Below are positions 34,248-44,893 of a stretch of 64,000 nucleotides of DNA, piece by piece; position 1 is the first letter of the stretch, and the number at the start of each line of letters is the position of its first letter. Under the pieces are notes generated by a model. The model had not been told where the DNA came from. It did no database searches and saw nothing but the letters and a program-made list of their open reading frames with translations. Origin of the DNA: Hymenobacter glacieicola (GTDB lineage Bacteria; Bacteroidota; Bacteroidia; Cytophagales; Hymenobacteraceae); the NCBI RefSeq assembly GCF_014640315.1, contig NZ_BMGS01000013.1:1-64000 (forward strand), in the 5' to 3' direction. Both the position numbers and the translations under genes were made by a program.

Positions 34248-35132
34248 ATGAGAAGATTTCCTGCCCTTGTGTGCGGCGCTGCCCTGCTGTTCACGGCTAC
34301 CTCGTCCTCCGTTGCGCCCCCGGGTTGGGAGCCCCTCCTCGACAAGCAGTTGAGCAAGTGGCAGACCTACCAGAGCTACCGCCACCAGCTTGGCTACAAA
34401 GGGCAGCCCCCGACGGATGCCCAGGGGAAGCCCCTGCCACCCATTGGCTACAACAAGAACGAGGCAAACGTTTTCTCGGTCCTGATGCAGGAGGGCAAGC
34501 CGGTACTGCGCATCAGCGGCGAAATCTATGGCTGCGTATTTACCAAGCAGGATTTTCGCAATTACGACCTGAAGCTGAAGGTGAAATGGGGCACGAAAAA
34601 GTGGGTTCCGCGGCTAGATGAACCCCTGGACAGCGGCATCCTCTACAACAGCCAGGGCGAGTGCGGGGTAGATTATTGGCGCAGCTGGATGCTGAGCCAG
34701 GAGTTTCAGGTGTCGGAGGGCCAGCGGGGCAATGCCATGGGCGACTTCTGGTGCATTGCCAACTCCACCGCCGACATTCGGGCCGCTTACAACCCCACGA
34801 AGGATACCCTACGCTACAACCCCGCCGCTGCTCCCGTGACCATGGGCCGGGGTGGCCCCGGGTTCTGCCAGGCTGCCGCCAATTACGAGGTGCCCAACGG
34901 CCAGTGGAACGAGCTGGAACTCATCAACGTGAACGGCCAGAGCGTGCACATCGTGAATGGGCACGTAGTGCTGGCAGTTAACAACTCCGCCGCTGTAGTA
35001 AACGGCCAGCGCCAGCCGCTTACCTACGGCAAAATTCAGCTGCAAAGCGAAGCCGCCGAGGTGTTTTACCAGGACATTATGATTAAGCCCCTGGACGCCA
35101 TGCCCGCCCAATACGCGAAATATTTTAAGTAA
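34248..35132 (+). CDS. DUF1080 / 3-keto-disaccharide hydrolase domain protein
   Basis: A 294-residue exported protein with signal peptide MRRFPALVCGAALLFTATSS. It has the concanavalin-like fold of the PF06439 family: GWEPLLDKQLSKWQ near the start, YGCVFTKQDFRNYDLKLKVK, DSGILYNSQG, WMLSQEFQVSEG and GKIQLQSEAAEVFYQDIMIK at the end. Members bind or cleave sugars, some of them 3-keto-glycosides. It sits downstream of the amylase/GH97 genes, with the GH97 remnant between. The precise substrate is unknown. Confidence 0.88.
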   Translation: MRRFPALVCGAALLFTATSSSVAPPGWEPLLDKQLSKWQTYQSYRHQLGYKGQPPTDAQGKPLPPIGYNKNEANVFSVLMQEGKPVLRISGEIYGCVFTKQDFRNYDLKLKVKWGTKKWVPRLDEPLDSGILYNSQGECGVDYWRSWMLSQEFQVSEGQRGNAMGDFWCIANSTADIRAAYNPTKDTLRYNPAAAPVTMGRGGPGFCQAAANYEVPNGQWNELELINVNGQSVHIVNGHVVLAVNNSAAVVNGQRQPLTYGKIQLQSEAAEVFYQDIMIKPLDAMPAQYAKYFK

Positions 35133-35327
35133 AGACTTGGTCCTGCCAAGGCTCAAATGCGCGTTTCCCCAAGCGTGCTCGGCAAAAGTGGACAGTAAGT
35201 AATTGCGGACCTGTTAGGCTTAGCCGCCGACTCGGCATGCCAGTAGTGCATTAGAATAACAATTTTACTACCTGCCTTCGCCTCTCATCATAGCGAAGCC
35301 AAAGGGTGGTAAGGAAAACAAACCGCA

Positions 35328-35399
35328 GCCGAGCCGGAGCAGCTGGCCTGAATCGTTTGGTAGATACCAAACGATTCAGGCCAGCTGCTCCGGCTCGGC
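35328..35399. terminator. Very long perfect palindrome between convergent genes
   Basis: Perfect 35-bp arms (35328-35362 and 35365-35399) separated by 2 bases, in the spacer between the DUF1080 gene and the acylase gene. It has no T run but is flanked by AT-rich sequence on the right. Probably a two-way terminator. The rest of the 296-base spacer (35133-35428) shows no gene. Confidence 0.7.
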
Positions 35400-35428
35400 C
35401 ATTATATAATTACTTTATAACCTGGTAG

Positions 35429-37624
35429 CTACTGTCCGGGCGAATAGGTGCGCTCGGCGTGTTGTTTGATGTCTTCCGGATAGAACAGTACGTCCTTGAA
35501 ATTCTCCTCAACGTACAAGCCGGCCTGGTCAGTGAAATGCGCGGAGGTAGGCTGGTTGTTGTTACCGCCGGCCAATACGGAACGGGCTTTAACCCGCGGC
35601 CCAAACTCGACTACCGCAATGAAGCTGTTCCCGACGCTGCCGTAGCGCTTTTTGGTGCCGGGGTAGGAGCGGGAGCCAAAGGCGGCCAAGGAGCCCCAGG
35701 CCGAGGACGTAAAGGCCACGGGCAGGCTGGGCTTCTGGTCATCGTAAGTTTCCTGAATGTTGCCAGTGAGGCGCTGAAAACGGTTGACCTCGCCCCAGGG
35801 CTTCTGCCAGGTGCCAAAGTCGCGGGTGAGCTCCTCCATGGTTTCCTGCAGGGCTGCTACCTTTTCCTGCGGGGTAGTGTTGGCAATGGCAAATTTGGTG
35901 AGGCTGATGTAATCCAGCGTCTGGGTGCCGGGTACCCGGGCGCGCGCCAGGCGCAGGAGTTTCTCACCCCAGTACGTGGCCAAGGTCTGCCCAACGGAGC
36001 CTTTTGCGTAGCGTTTGTCCCAGGCTTGGAGCACTTTCATGGCTTCCACTACCTCACCTTCCGGCGGGTTGGGGCTATCGGCCACAAATTGAAAGTCCTT
36101 CACCAGTGCCGGAATCAGCTCTTCAAAACCAGCCAGATAGGGGTCTTTGGCGGCGGCAATGAGCGTATCCAATGTGAAAACAGATTTGCGGCTGAGCACG
36201 CGCACGGCATTAATGCCCCGGTAGTTCTCGGCATCGGGGGCCATGTAGGCCGGATAGTTGCCCTTGGCCGGGCTGCTGGGGCCCGCGACGGTAAAGGGCG
36301 TGGAGTTGCAGTTCTGAATCCAGCCACTGGCCGGGTTTATTACCTGTACTAGCTCGGCGGCTTTGTGCAGGCCCTGCCACTCTGTTTGGGGGTTGCTGCC
36401 GTCTACCGGCTGGCTCCAGTCGAACTGGGGGTTGCGCTTGGGCATGAAGTTGCCGTGCCAGTAGGCAATGATGCCCTTGCTGTCGGCAAATACGGTGTTG
36501 TTGGAGGCGTTGCCGTTGAGCTTGAGTGTCTTTTGAAAGCTGGCGTAATCGGTGGCTTTGGTGCGCAGAAAAGACTGTTCTAATGCTTCTAGCGGCGTGT
36601 CCATCATGCGCACCGTCACCCACTTATTATCGGCCTGCTGGCCCACTACCGGGCCGTGGTGGGTGCGGTAAGTTGTGAACTGCCGGCGCTGCATTTTCCC
36701 ATCCTGCAGGTACGGAATGGAAACGGTAGCCACCTGCACGGGTCGCAGCTTGGTACCGTAGCGGTAGTAAGGCTTGCCATCCTTCAACTCAATGGTTTCC
36801 AGATACTCATCCATAGAGTCGGCCTGGCTGGAAGTGTGCATCCAGCCGCAATGCTCGTTAAAGCCCTGATACACGAAAAACTGCCCCCAGGTCACGGCCC
36901 CGTACGCATTCAGGCCCGCCTGGCTGGTCACCTGCACCTCGGGGCGGAAATAGAACGAGGTGTGCGGGTTAATGAGCAGCAGGGCGTGGCCGCTGGCGCT
37001 TTTGGCCGGCGCCACCGCAAAGCCGTTGGAGCCGACCGGTTCCCGCTCTGCCCGCTCAAAGTCGGGCCGCTGCCAGGAGGTAGACTTGCGGTTGGCGTAG
37101 AAGTTTTTGAGGCGCTCCAGAGGCACCACGCTGATGTTGCCGCCAATGCTGCCTTCGCTAAACAGCAGCGGCATCCAGGGCTGGAAGCGGCGTAATAGCC
37201 GGGGCTTAACTGCTGGGTGGGAATAGAGGTAGTAATTGGTGCCGTCGGCGAAGGCGTTGAGCAACTGCTTCATCCAGGCCGGACTTTTTTTATAGAGACG
37301 GATGGCCTGGGTGCTGTCCATGAACAGGCGGGCGCGCAAGTCGTGGTAAATGGCGGCTTCGCCTTCTACTTCGGCCAGGCGCCCAATGGCATCGAGGTAA
37401 TTGGTTTCCACCCGCGGGAAGTCGTCCTCGCACTGGGCGTACAGCAGCCCGAATACGGCGTCGGCGTCAGTTTTGCCCTGTACGTGGGGCACGCCCCAGG
37501 TGTCGCGCGTGATGGTAACCTGCTTGGCCTGCTGCTGCCAGCGAGCAATTTCGGCCGGAGTAAATACCTGAGCCTGGGCACCAATAGCGGCCAGCAACAG
37601 GCCTGAAATCAAGAAGGAACGCAT
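35429..37624 (-). CDS. Penicillin-acylase family (S45) amidohydrolase
   Basis: A 731-residue exported N-terminal-nucleophile hydrolase precursor. The signal peptide MRSFLISGLLLAAIGAQAQ precedes an alpha chain containing DTWGVPHVQGKTDADAVFGL. The cleavage/nucleophile site is in EPVGSNGFAVAPAKSASG, with S199 the likely nucleophile freed by self-processing. ALLLINPHTSFYFRPEVQVT is the conserved post-nucleophile block. WGQFFVYQGFNEHCGWMHTS matches the substrate-pocket region. Relatives deacylate acyl-homoserine lactones, aculeacin or beta-lactams; the substrate here is unknown. It is divergent from the small gene at 37795. Confidence 0.9.
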   Translation of the reverse strand: MRSFLISGLLLAAIGAQAQVFTPAEIARWQQQAKQVTITRDTWGVPHVQGKTDADAVFGLLYAQCEDDFPRVETNYLDAIGRLAEVEGEAAIYHDLRARLFMDSTQAIRLYKKSPAWMKQLLNAFADGTNYYLYSHPAVKPRLLRRFQPWMPLLFSEGSIGGNISVVPLERLKNFYANRKSTSWQRPDFERAEREPVGSNGFAVAPAKSASGHALLLINPHTSFYFRPEVQVTSQAGLNAYGAVTWGQFFVYQGFNEHCGWMHTSSQADSMDEYLETIELKDGKPYYRYGTKLRPVQVATVSIPYLQDGKMQRRQFTTYRTHHGPVVGQQADNKWVTVRMMDTPLEALEQSFLRTKATDYASFQKTLKLNGNASNNTVFADSKGIIAYWHGNFMPKRNPQFDWSQPVDGSNPQTEWQGLHKAAELVQVINPASGWIQNCNSTPFTVAGPSSPAKGNYPAYMAPDAENYRGINAVRVLSRKSVFTLDTLIAAAKDPYLAGFEELIPALVKDFQFVADSPNPPEGEVVEAMKVLQAWDKRYAKGSVGQTLATYWGEKLLRLARARVPGTQTLDYISLTKFAIANTTPQEKVAALQETMEELTRDFGTWQKPWGEVNRFQRLTGNIQETYDDQKPSLPVAFTSSAWGSLAAFGSRSYPGTKKRYGSVGNSFIAVVEFGPRVKARSVLAGGNNNQPTSAHFTDQAGLYVEENFKDVLFYPEDIKQHAERTYSPGQ

Positions 37625-37794
37625 CAGTAGAGGGTAGGGTGGAAGCTCGTCATTTCGGCCAGCCAGCTTTAGGCTACTTGCGCAAGGCCACCTTTGGCCC
37701 CCGGGAGGCCGCCTATGGAAGCAAGCGCCGCTGGTTCAACCGAAATGCTAACTTACCGCCAATATCTTCCATCCCGGTAATACAAAAAAGTATC

Positions 37795-38148
37795 ATGGTT
37801 GAAGTAACAAAAGAAGGCGATACCGTTGTGTTCAACGTGAAGGGCTTGCACAAGCTGTGGGCCTTCAAAAGTCAGCTGCAAATTCCGCTCAGCCACATCA
37901 AGAGTATCCGGCAAGACCCCGAGATTCTGAAAGGCTGGTGGAAAGGGTTTCGGGCACCCGGCACCCACGTTCCGGGCCTCATTGCCGCGGGTACTTTCCT
38001 GCAGGACGGTAAACGCATCTTCTGGGACGTCCACCGCGCCGAAAACGCCCTTATTATTGAACTGGAACACGACGAGTACAATGAGCTGATCATTGAGGTA
38101 AAAAACCCGGCCGCCGTACTGGAGCTACTGGGTTCCGCCCGCGCGTAA
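37795..38148 (+). CDS. Small conserved-looking protein, possible PH-like fold
   Basis: A 117-residue soluble protein without signal peptide or membrane segment. It is a chain of predicted beta strands (DTVVFNVKGLHKLWAFKSQL, KRIFWDVHRAENALIIELEH, YNELIIEVKNPAAVLELLG) ending in a helix, which is the general layout of bacterial PH-like domains. WWKGFRAPGTHVPGLIAAGT is the most distinctive segment. I do not recognise a named family. The ATG at 37795 was chosen because the upstream extension to 37639 does not look like protein. Confidence 0.65.
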   Translation: MVEVTKEGDTVVFNVKGLHKLWAFKSQLQIPLSHIKSIRQDPEILKGWWKGFRAPGTHVPGLIAAGTFLQDGKRIFWDVHRAENALIIELEHDEYNELIIEVKNPAAVLELLGSARA

Positions 38149-38159
38149 GGCACTACCCG

Positions 38160-38220
38160 TAACCACCAGAAACCAAAAGCCCTGACCGTTACGGTCAGGG
38201 CTTTTGGTTTCTGGTGGTTA
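38160..38220. terminator. 61-bp perfect palindrome between convergent genes
   Basis: Perfect 30-bp arms (38160-38189 and 38191-38220) around a single central base, containing CCAAAAGCCCTGACCGT. Lies between two convergent genes. A- and T-rich segments within the arms fit a two-way intrinsic terminator. Confidence 0.75.
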
Positions 38221-38260
38221 CCCTCCCAATAGAAGTGAACCCGAATACGCCGCAGCAGAA

Positions 38261-38614
38261 TTAGGACGAGAAGGACGAGCCGCAGCCGCAGGTGCTTTTG
38301 GCCTGGGGGTTATTGAAAACGAAGCCCCGGGCGTTCAGACCATCCTGGAAGTCAACCTCCATGCCCAGTACGTACATGGCGTGCTTCTTATCCATGATGA
38401 GCAGCACGCCGTCCAGGTCGAAGGTTTCGTCCTGGTCCTTGGCTTTGTCGAAGCCGAGCAGGTAGCTCATGCCGGAGCAGCCCCCGCCCTGAACCCCTAC
38501 GCGCAGGCCGTACTCGGCGGGCACGTTTTTCTCAATCAGAATATTCCGAACCTCTTCCAGTGCACGCGCAGTGAGGCTGATGGGAGCAAGTTTCGTGGAG
38601 ACGGCCGTTGCCAT
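38261..38614 (-). CDS. Iron-sulfur cluster assembly protein (HesB/IscA/SufA type)
   Basis: A 117-residue A-type carrier. The three cluster-binding cysteines lie in GGGCSGMSYLLGF and STCGCGSSF at the C-terminus. LTARALEEVRNILIEKNVPA is the N-terminal helix, and GLNARGFVFNNPQAK the block before the CGCG motif. The ATG at 38614 gives the family-typical start; upstream codons reaching 38692 are not conserved-looking. A perfect -7 box lies 30 bases upstream. Whether it serves an ISC or SUF system cannot be told here. Confidence 0.93.
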   Translation of the reverse strand: MATAVSTKLAPISLTARALEEVRNILIEKNVPAEYGLRVGVQGGGCSGMSYLLGFDKAKDQDETFDLDGVLLIMDKKHAMYVLGMEVDFQDGLNARGFVFNNPQAKSTCGCGSSFSS

Positions 38615-38644
38615 AGTGTGTTCGTCGTTAGGAAAGTAAGGCGA

Positions 38645-38652
38645 CAAAGATA
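38645..38652 (-). promoter_or_regulatory. -7 promoter box of the IscA-like gene (TATCTTTG)
   Basis: Perfect TAnnTTTG on the minus strand. It supports translation start at 38614 rather than at the frame's upstream end. Confidence 0.6.
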
Positions 38653-38763
38653 CGAAGTCAGCGCTAGTAGCAGCGCACTGCCCATGGGGCACGTGCCGTA
38701 CTACGCCGAGCCGTAGCGTCGTTTGGTCTTATAACAACGGCTGGCCCCCCGCGGTTCACGACC

Positions 38764-38771
38764 TATATTTG
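38764..38771 (+). promoter_or_regulatory. -7 promoter box (TATATTTG)
   Basis: Perfect TAnnTTTG facing the small membrane-anchored gene, 110 bases before its ATG. Confidence 0.5.
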
Positions 38772-38881
38772 CCGGCCGGGGTAGCGCACCGCCGCGAAGT
38801 TGCGTAGTAATTCGGGCCCCCGTGTGCCTGCGCTACGGCCGGGCCCTTCCCACGTACTTTTTGTTGCCTAATCTGCTCTTC

Positions 38882-39418
38882 ATGGATACATCCGCGTACT
38901 TTTTCGATCTGCTTAAAATTATTCTGCCCGCCCTGATTGTGGCCGGCGCCATTTATTTTCTCTTCCAGCAGTTTCTGGAGAAAGAGCAGCAGCGCCGCCT
39001 GATTGAAATGCGCCTGGAAGCCAGCAAAACGACCCTGCCCCTGCGCTTGCAGGCCCTAGAGCGCGTCACGATGCTGCTGGAGCGCATCACGCCCAACAAT
39101 CTGCTGGTGCGGGTAAGCAGTGCCGGCCTCTCCGCCGCCGACTACCACCGGCTGCTGCTGCAGGAAGTGCGCGCCGAGGTGGAGCACAACCTCAGCCAGC
39201 AGCTCTACATGCAGCCCGAAACCTGGGCCGCCGTAAAGCAGGCCCAGGAAACCGTCGTGAACCTAATCAGCACCCAGTTTCGGGCGCTACCCAACCCCCA
39301 GGAAGCCCGCGGCCCCGAGCTGGCCCGCCGCATCCTGGAAAGCCTCATGACCGACCAGCCCGACCCCACCGCCGGTGCGCTGCTAGCTGTGAAGCGGGAG
39401 GCCGTGGCTATGTTCTAA
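38882..39418 (+). CDS. Membrane-anchored coiled-coil protein of unknown function
   Basis: A 178-residue protein with one N-terminal membrane helix (DLLKIILPALIVAGAIYFLF), then a long helical cytoplasmic part (EKEQQRRLIEMRLEASKTTL, LRLQALERVTMLLERITPNN). Helix content and anchor position resemble a Bacteroidota-specific domain of unknown function. I do not recognise a function. ATG 38882 is preferred to an upstream start in the same frame because it places the anchor at the N-terminus. Confidence 0.7.
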   Translation: MDTSAYFFDLLKIILPALIVAGAIYFLFQQFLEKEQQRRLIEMRLEASKTTLPLRLQALERVTMLLERITPNNLLVRVSSAGLSAADYHRLLLQEVRAEVEHNLSQQLYMQPETWAAVKQAQETVVNLISTQFRALPNPQEARGPELARRILESLMTDQPDPTAGALLAVKREAVAMF

Positions 39419-39571
39419 GCAAAAGCTTGAGGTAGCGGCTTTACCCGGTATACCAAGGTGCAACCAACACCCCCCGCCTACTTCGTTGGGGTTTTGCCTG
39501 CTGTAGGTCTGCGGTGGGCATTGGCTGCGCCTTGGCATACTGGAGTAACACAAAAGTTTTAACGGCAGCAC

Positions 39572-40102
39572 ATGACGAAGACGCGCATTGCAGTGGATAT
39601 GGACGAGGTAATTGCCGATTCCATTGCCCGCTTCCACGAATGGTACGGACTTGATTTTCAGCTCAGGCTCAGCCTCGATCAGCTTCGTGGCAAGCATTTT
39701 CACCAGGCCGTTGCTGCTGAGCATCAGGCTGCGCTCCAAGAGTATCCCAATCGGCCCGGCTTCTTCAAGGATCTGCCCTTAATAGCCGACAGCCAGCGCG
39801 TACTGCGCGAAATCAGTCAGCGCCATGAGCTGTTCATTGCCACCGCCGCCATGGAGTTTCCGAACTCTTTTCTGGATAAGTACGAGTGGCTGCAGCAGCA
39901 CTTTAGCTTTATTCCGTGGCGTAACATTGTGTTCTGCGGCGACAAAAGCATCCTCAACGCCGACTACCTCATCGACGACAACGCCTTTAACTTCGACCAT
40001 TTCCGGGGCGAAGGAATCCTGTTCGATGCCCCGCACAACGCCGCCGAAACCCGCTACCGGCGGGTGCGCAGCTGGCAGGAGGTAGCGGACCTATTTTTGT
40101 AA
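39572..40102 (+). CDS. 5'(3')-deoxyribonucleotidase (NT5C family)
   Basis: A 176-residue HAD-superfamily phosphatase that dephosphorylates deoxyribonucleoside monophosphates. The nucleophile loop is RIAVDMDEVIADSIARFH, motif II region LFIATAAMEFPNSFLDKY, the Lys motif IVFCGDKSILNADYLIDD with the metal-binding Asp pair, and a C-terminal GILFDAPHN. Length and motifs match PF06941 (NT5C). It is convergent with bshA, and both end at a 24-bp terminator stem. Confidence 0.9.
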   Translation: MTKTRIAVDMDEVIADSIARFHEWYGLDFQLRLSLDQLRGKHFHQAVAAEHQAALQEYPNRPGFFKDLPLIADSQRVLREISQRHELFIATAAMEFPNSFLDKYEWLQQHFSFIPWRNIVFCGDKSILNADYLIDDNAFNFDHFRGEGILFDAPHNAAETRYRRVRSWQEVADLFL

Positions 40103-40107
40103 AAATC

Positions 40108-40162
40108 AACCTAACCGAAACGGGCCGACAGCAGTAAGCTGTCGGCCCGTTTCGGTTAGGTT
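40108..40162. terminator. Two-way terminator between NT5C-like gene and bshA
   Basis: Perfect 24-bp arms (40108-40131 and 40139-40162) with a 7-base loop, in a convergent spacer. Confidence 0.8.
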
Positions 40163-40228
40163 GTGCCAAGCGCCGCGGTAGCCAACTTTGCCGCGTTTGC
40201 GCCCGACTAGTCAGCTATAGCTGTTTTC

Positions 40229-41371
40229 TTACACTGCTGCCACTAGGGTAGCATCAATGGCGCGCTGGTAGCAGGCCTCGTAGAGGGGCACAATCTTTTC
40301 TACGGCGAAGGTTTCGGCGTGGGCCCGGGCGGCTACTTTGAATCGGGGCAGGTTCTCGTCCTGAAGTACGTAGAGGGCGTTTTTAACCATGTCCTCCACG
40401 TCGCCGATGTTGCTGACCATGCCCGTGACGCCGTGCTCATTCAGCTCGGGAATACCGCCGGCATTGGTGCTGATAACCGGCACCTCGCACGACATGGCTT
40501 CTAGAGCGGCCAGACCGAAGCTTTCTTTCTCGGATGGCATCAGGAACAGATCGGCTACGCTCAGGACTTCCTCCACGGCTTCCAGCTTGCCCAGGAAGCG
40601 CACGTCGTTGCTGAGCAGGCCCAGTTCGCGGCAGATTTTTTCGATGCGGGGGCGGTCCGGCCCGTCGCCTACCAGCAGCAGCTTGGCCGGCATCTGCTTG
40701 CGGACCCCATCGAAGATGTGGACCACGTCTTCCACCCGCTTCACGGACCGGAAGTTACTGGTGTGCACCAGCAGCTTTTCGCCGTCAGGGGCAATGGCGG
40801 CCTTGAAGTGGCCCTTGTTCTGCTTCTGAAAACGGTCCAGATTAATGAAGTTCGGAATCACCTCAATGTCCTTCTCAATGGCGAAGTACTCGTAGGTTTC
40901 CCGGCGCAGATCGGCCGAAACAGCCGTTACGCCGTCCGACTGGTTGATGCTGAACGTAACTACCGGCTCGTAGCTGGCATCTTTGCCCACCAGCGTAATG
41001 TCGGTGCCGTGCAGGGTTGTAATGACCGGCACCCGAATGCCCTTCGTGATAAGAATCTGCTTGGCCATGTAGGCCGCCGAGGCGTGCGGAATGGCGTAGT
41101 GTACGTGCAGCACATCCAGCTTTTCGTTCTGCACAATGTCCACCATCTTACTGGCCAGGGCCAACTCATAGGGCGGAAACTGGAACAAGGGGTAGGGCGG
41201 AATGTAAACCTCGTGGTAGAACAGGTTCTCGTTGAAAAAGTCGAGGCGAACCGGCTGGCTGTAGGTAATGAAGTGGACGCGGTGGCCCTTCAGGGCCAGT
41301 GCCTTGCCTAGCTCCGTGGCCACGACGCCCGAGCCGCCGAAAGTAGGGTAACAAACAATGCCGATGTTCAT
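40229..41371 (-). CDS. bshA: N-acetyl-alpha-D-glucosaminyl L-malate synthase (bacillithiol synthesis)
   Basis: A 380-residue GT4 enzyme that joins GlcNAc from UDP-GlcNAc to L-malate, the first step to bacillithiol. The N-terminus MNIGIVCYPTFGGSGVVATE is diagnostic for BshA. VLHVHYAIPHASAAYMAKQI, ITTLHGTDITLVGKD and MPSEKESFGLAALEAMSCEV (E-S-F-G...E-A) follow the family closely. ATG 41371 is preferred over 41383 because the BshA N-terminus starts there. No bshB or bshC is in the window. Confidence 0.94.
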   Translation of the reverse strand: MNIGIVCYPTFGGSGVVATELGKALALKGHRVHFITYSQPVRLDFFNENLFYHEVYIPPYPLFQFPPYELALASKMVDIVQNEKLDVLHVHYAIPHASAAYMAKQILITKGIRVPVITTLHGTDITLVGKDASYEPVVTFSINQSDGVTAVSADLRRETYEYFAIEKDIEVIPNFINLDRFQKQNKGHFKAAIAPDGEKLLVHTSNFRSVKRVEDVVHIFDGVRKQMPAKLLLVGDGPDRPRIEKICRELGLLSNDVRFLGKLEAVEEVLSVADLFLMPSEKESFGLAALEAMSCEVPVISTNAGGIPELNEHGVTGMVSNIGDVEDMVKNALYVLQDENLPRFKVAARAHAETFAVEKIVPLYEACYQRAIDATLVAAV

Positions 41372-41542
41372 GGGTGGCTTCAACTGAGCCCGGACCAGCT
41401 ACGGTACGGATAGGGAGGGGGAGAACAATGAGAAGAGCAAGGAGACAAGCAACGGACACTTTCTGCGTGAAACCGTTGCGGGCACCACAAAGCTCCGCCT
41501 TGACTTTTGCTTACGAGCAGCCCATTTTTTGGTGCCGACTGT

Positions 41543-41586
41543 AAAAAAACCGGCGGCAAGTCACCCCGTTCGGATGCCTTGCCGCC
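41543..41586 (-). terminator. Terminator of the GH3/beta-lactamase fusion gene
   Basis: GGCGGCAAG pairs with CTTGCCGCC around a 17-base loop. On the minus strand it is followed by a run of seven T, the classic intrinsic terminator form. Confidence 0.8.
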
Positions 41587-41623
41587 AGGGCGGTTTAAAA
41601 GAGCAGGAAAGCCGGACAACAGA

Positions 41624-44575
<2,952 letters not shown>

Positions 44576-44893
44576 CGGCTCCGGTCGTTCGTGCTGAGGG
44601 GTGATAGGTAAGAGGAAGGCGAAGTGAAAAGCCCTACTTTTGCGGTTCCAAAAACGGTGCCGGCTACGGAGGCAGGCCACGCTACGGGCCGCTCATGCTG
44701 GCCTTTGCATTGTTACCTTCCTCACCTTCCAACGCACAAGACGGTGAATACGTCTCACGCTGCGCACACAAAAGTTGGCCGCAAACTTACGGATAATTTC
44801 CCGACGCCGGTTGTTATCAGGCCGATAGCCCCGCGGGAAGGCCCGGAAGCAGCACCGTTTTTTTCGTTGATTTTGCCTTGATTTCGATAGTGT
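44576..44893. other. Divergent spacer between the fusion gene and mutL
   Basis: 318 bases with no convincing gene. It holds a perfect plus-facing TACTTTTG at 44635-44642, far upstream of mutL, and a weaker TGATTTTG (44866-44873) 20 bases before it. No minus-strand -7 box for the fusion gene was found by eye. Confidence 0.4.

Noticed and set aside
30435..35132. Complete starch-utilisation locus
   Set aside because: GH97 and a GH13 lipoprotein are present, but there is no SusC/SusD transporter pair or SusR-type regulator in the window.
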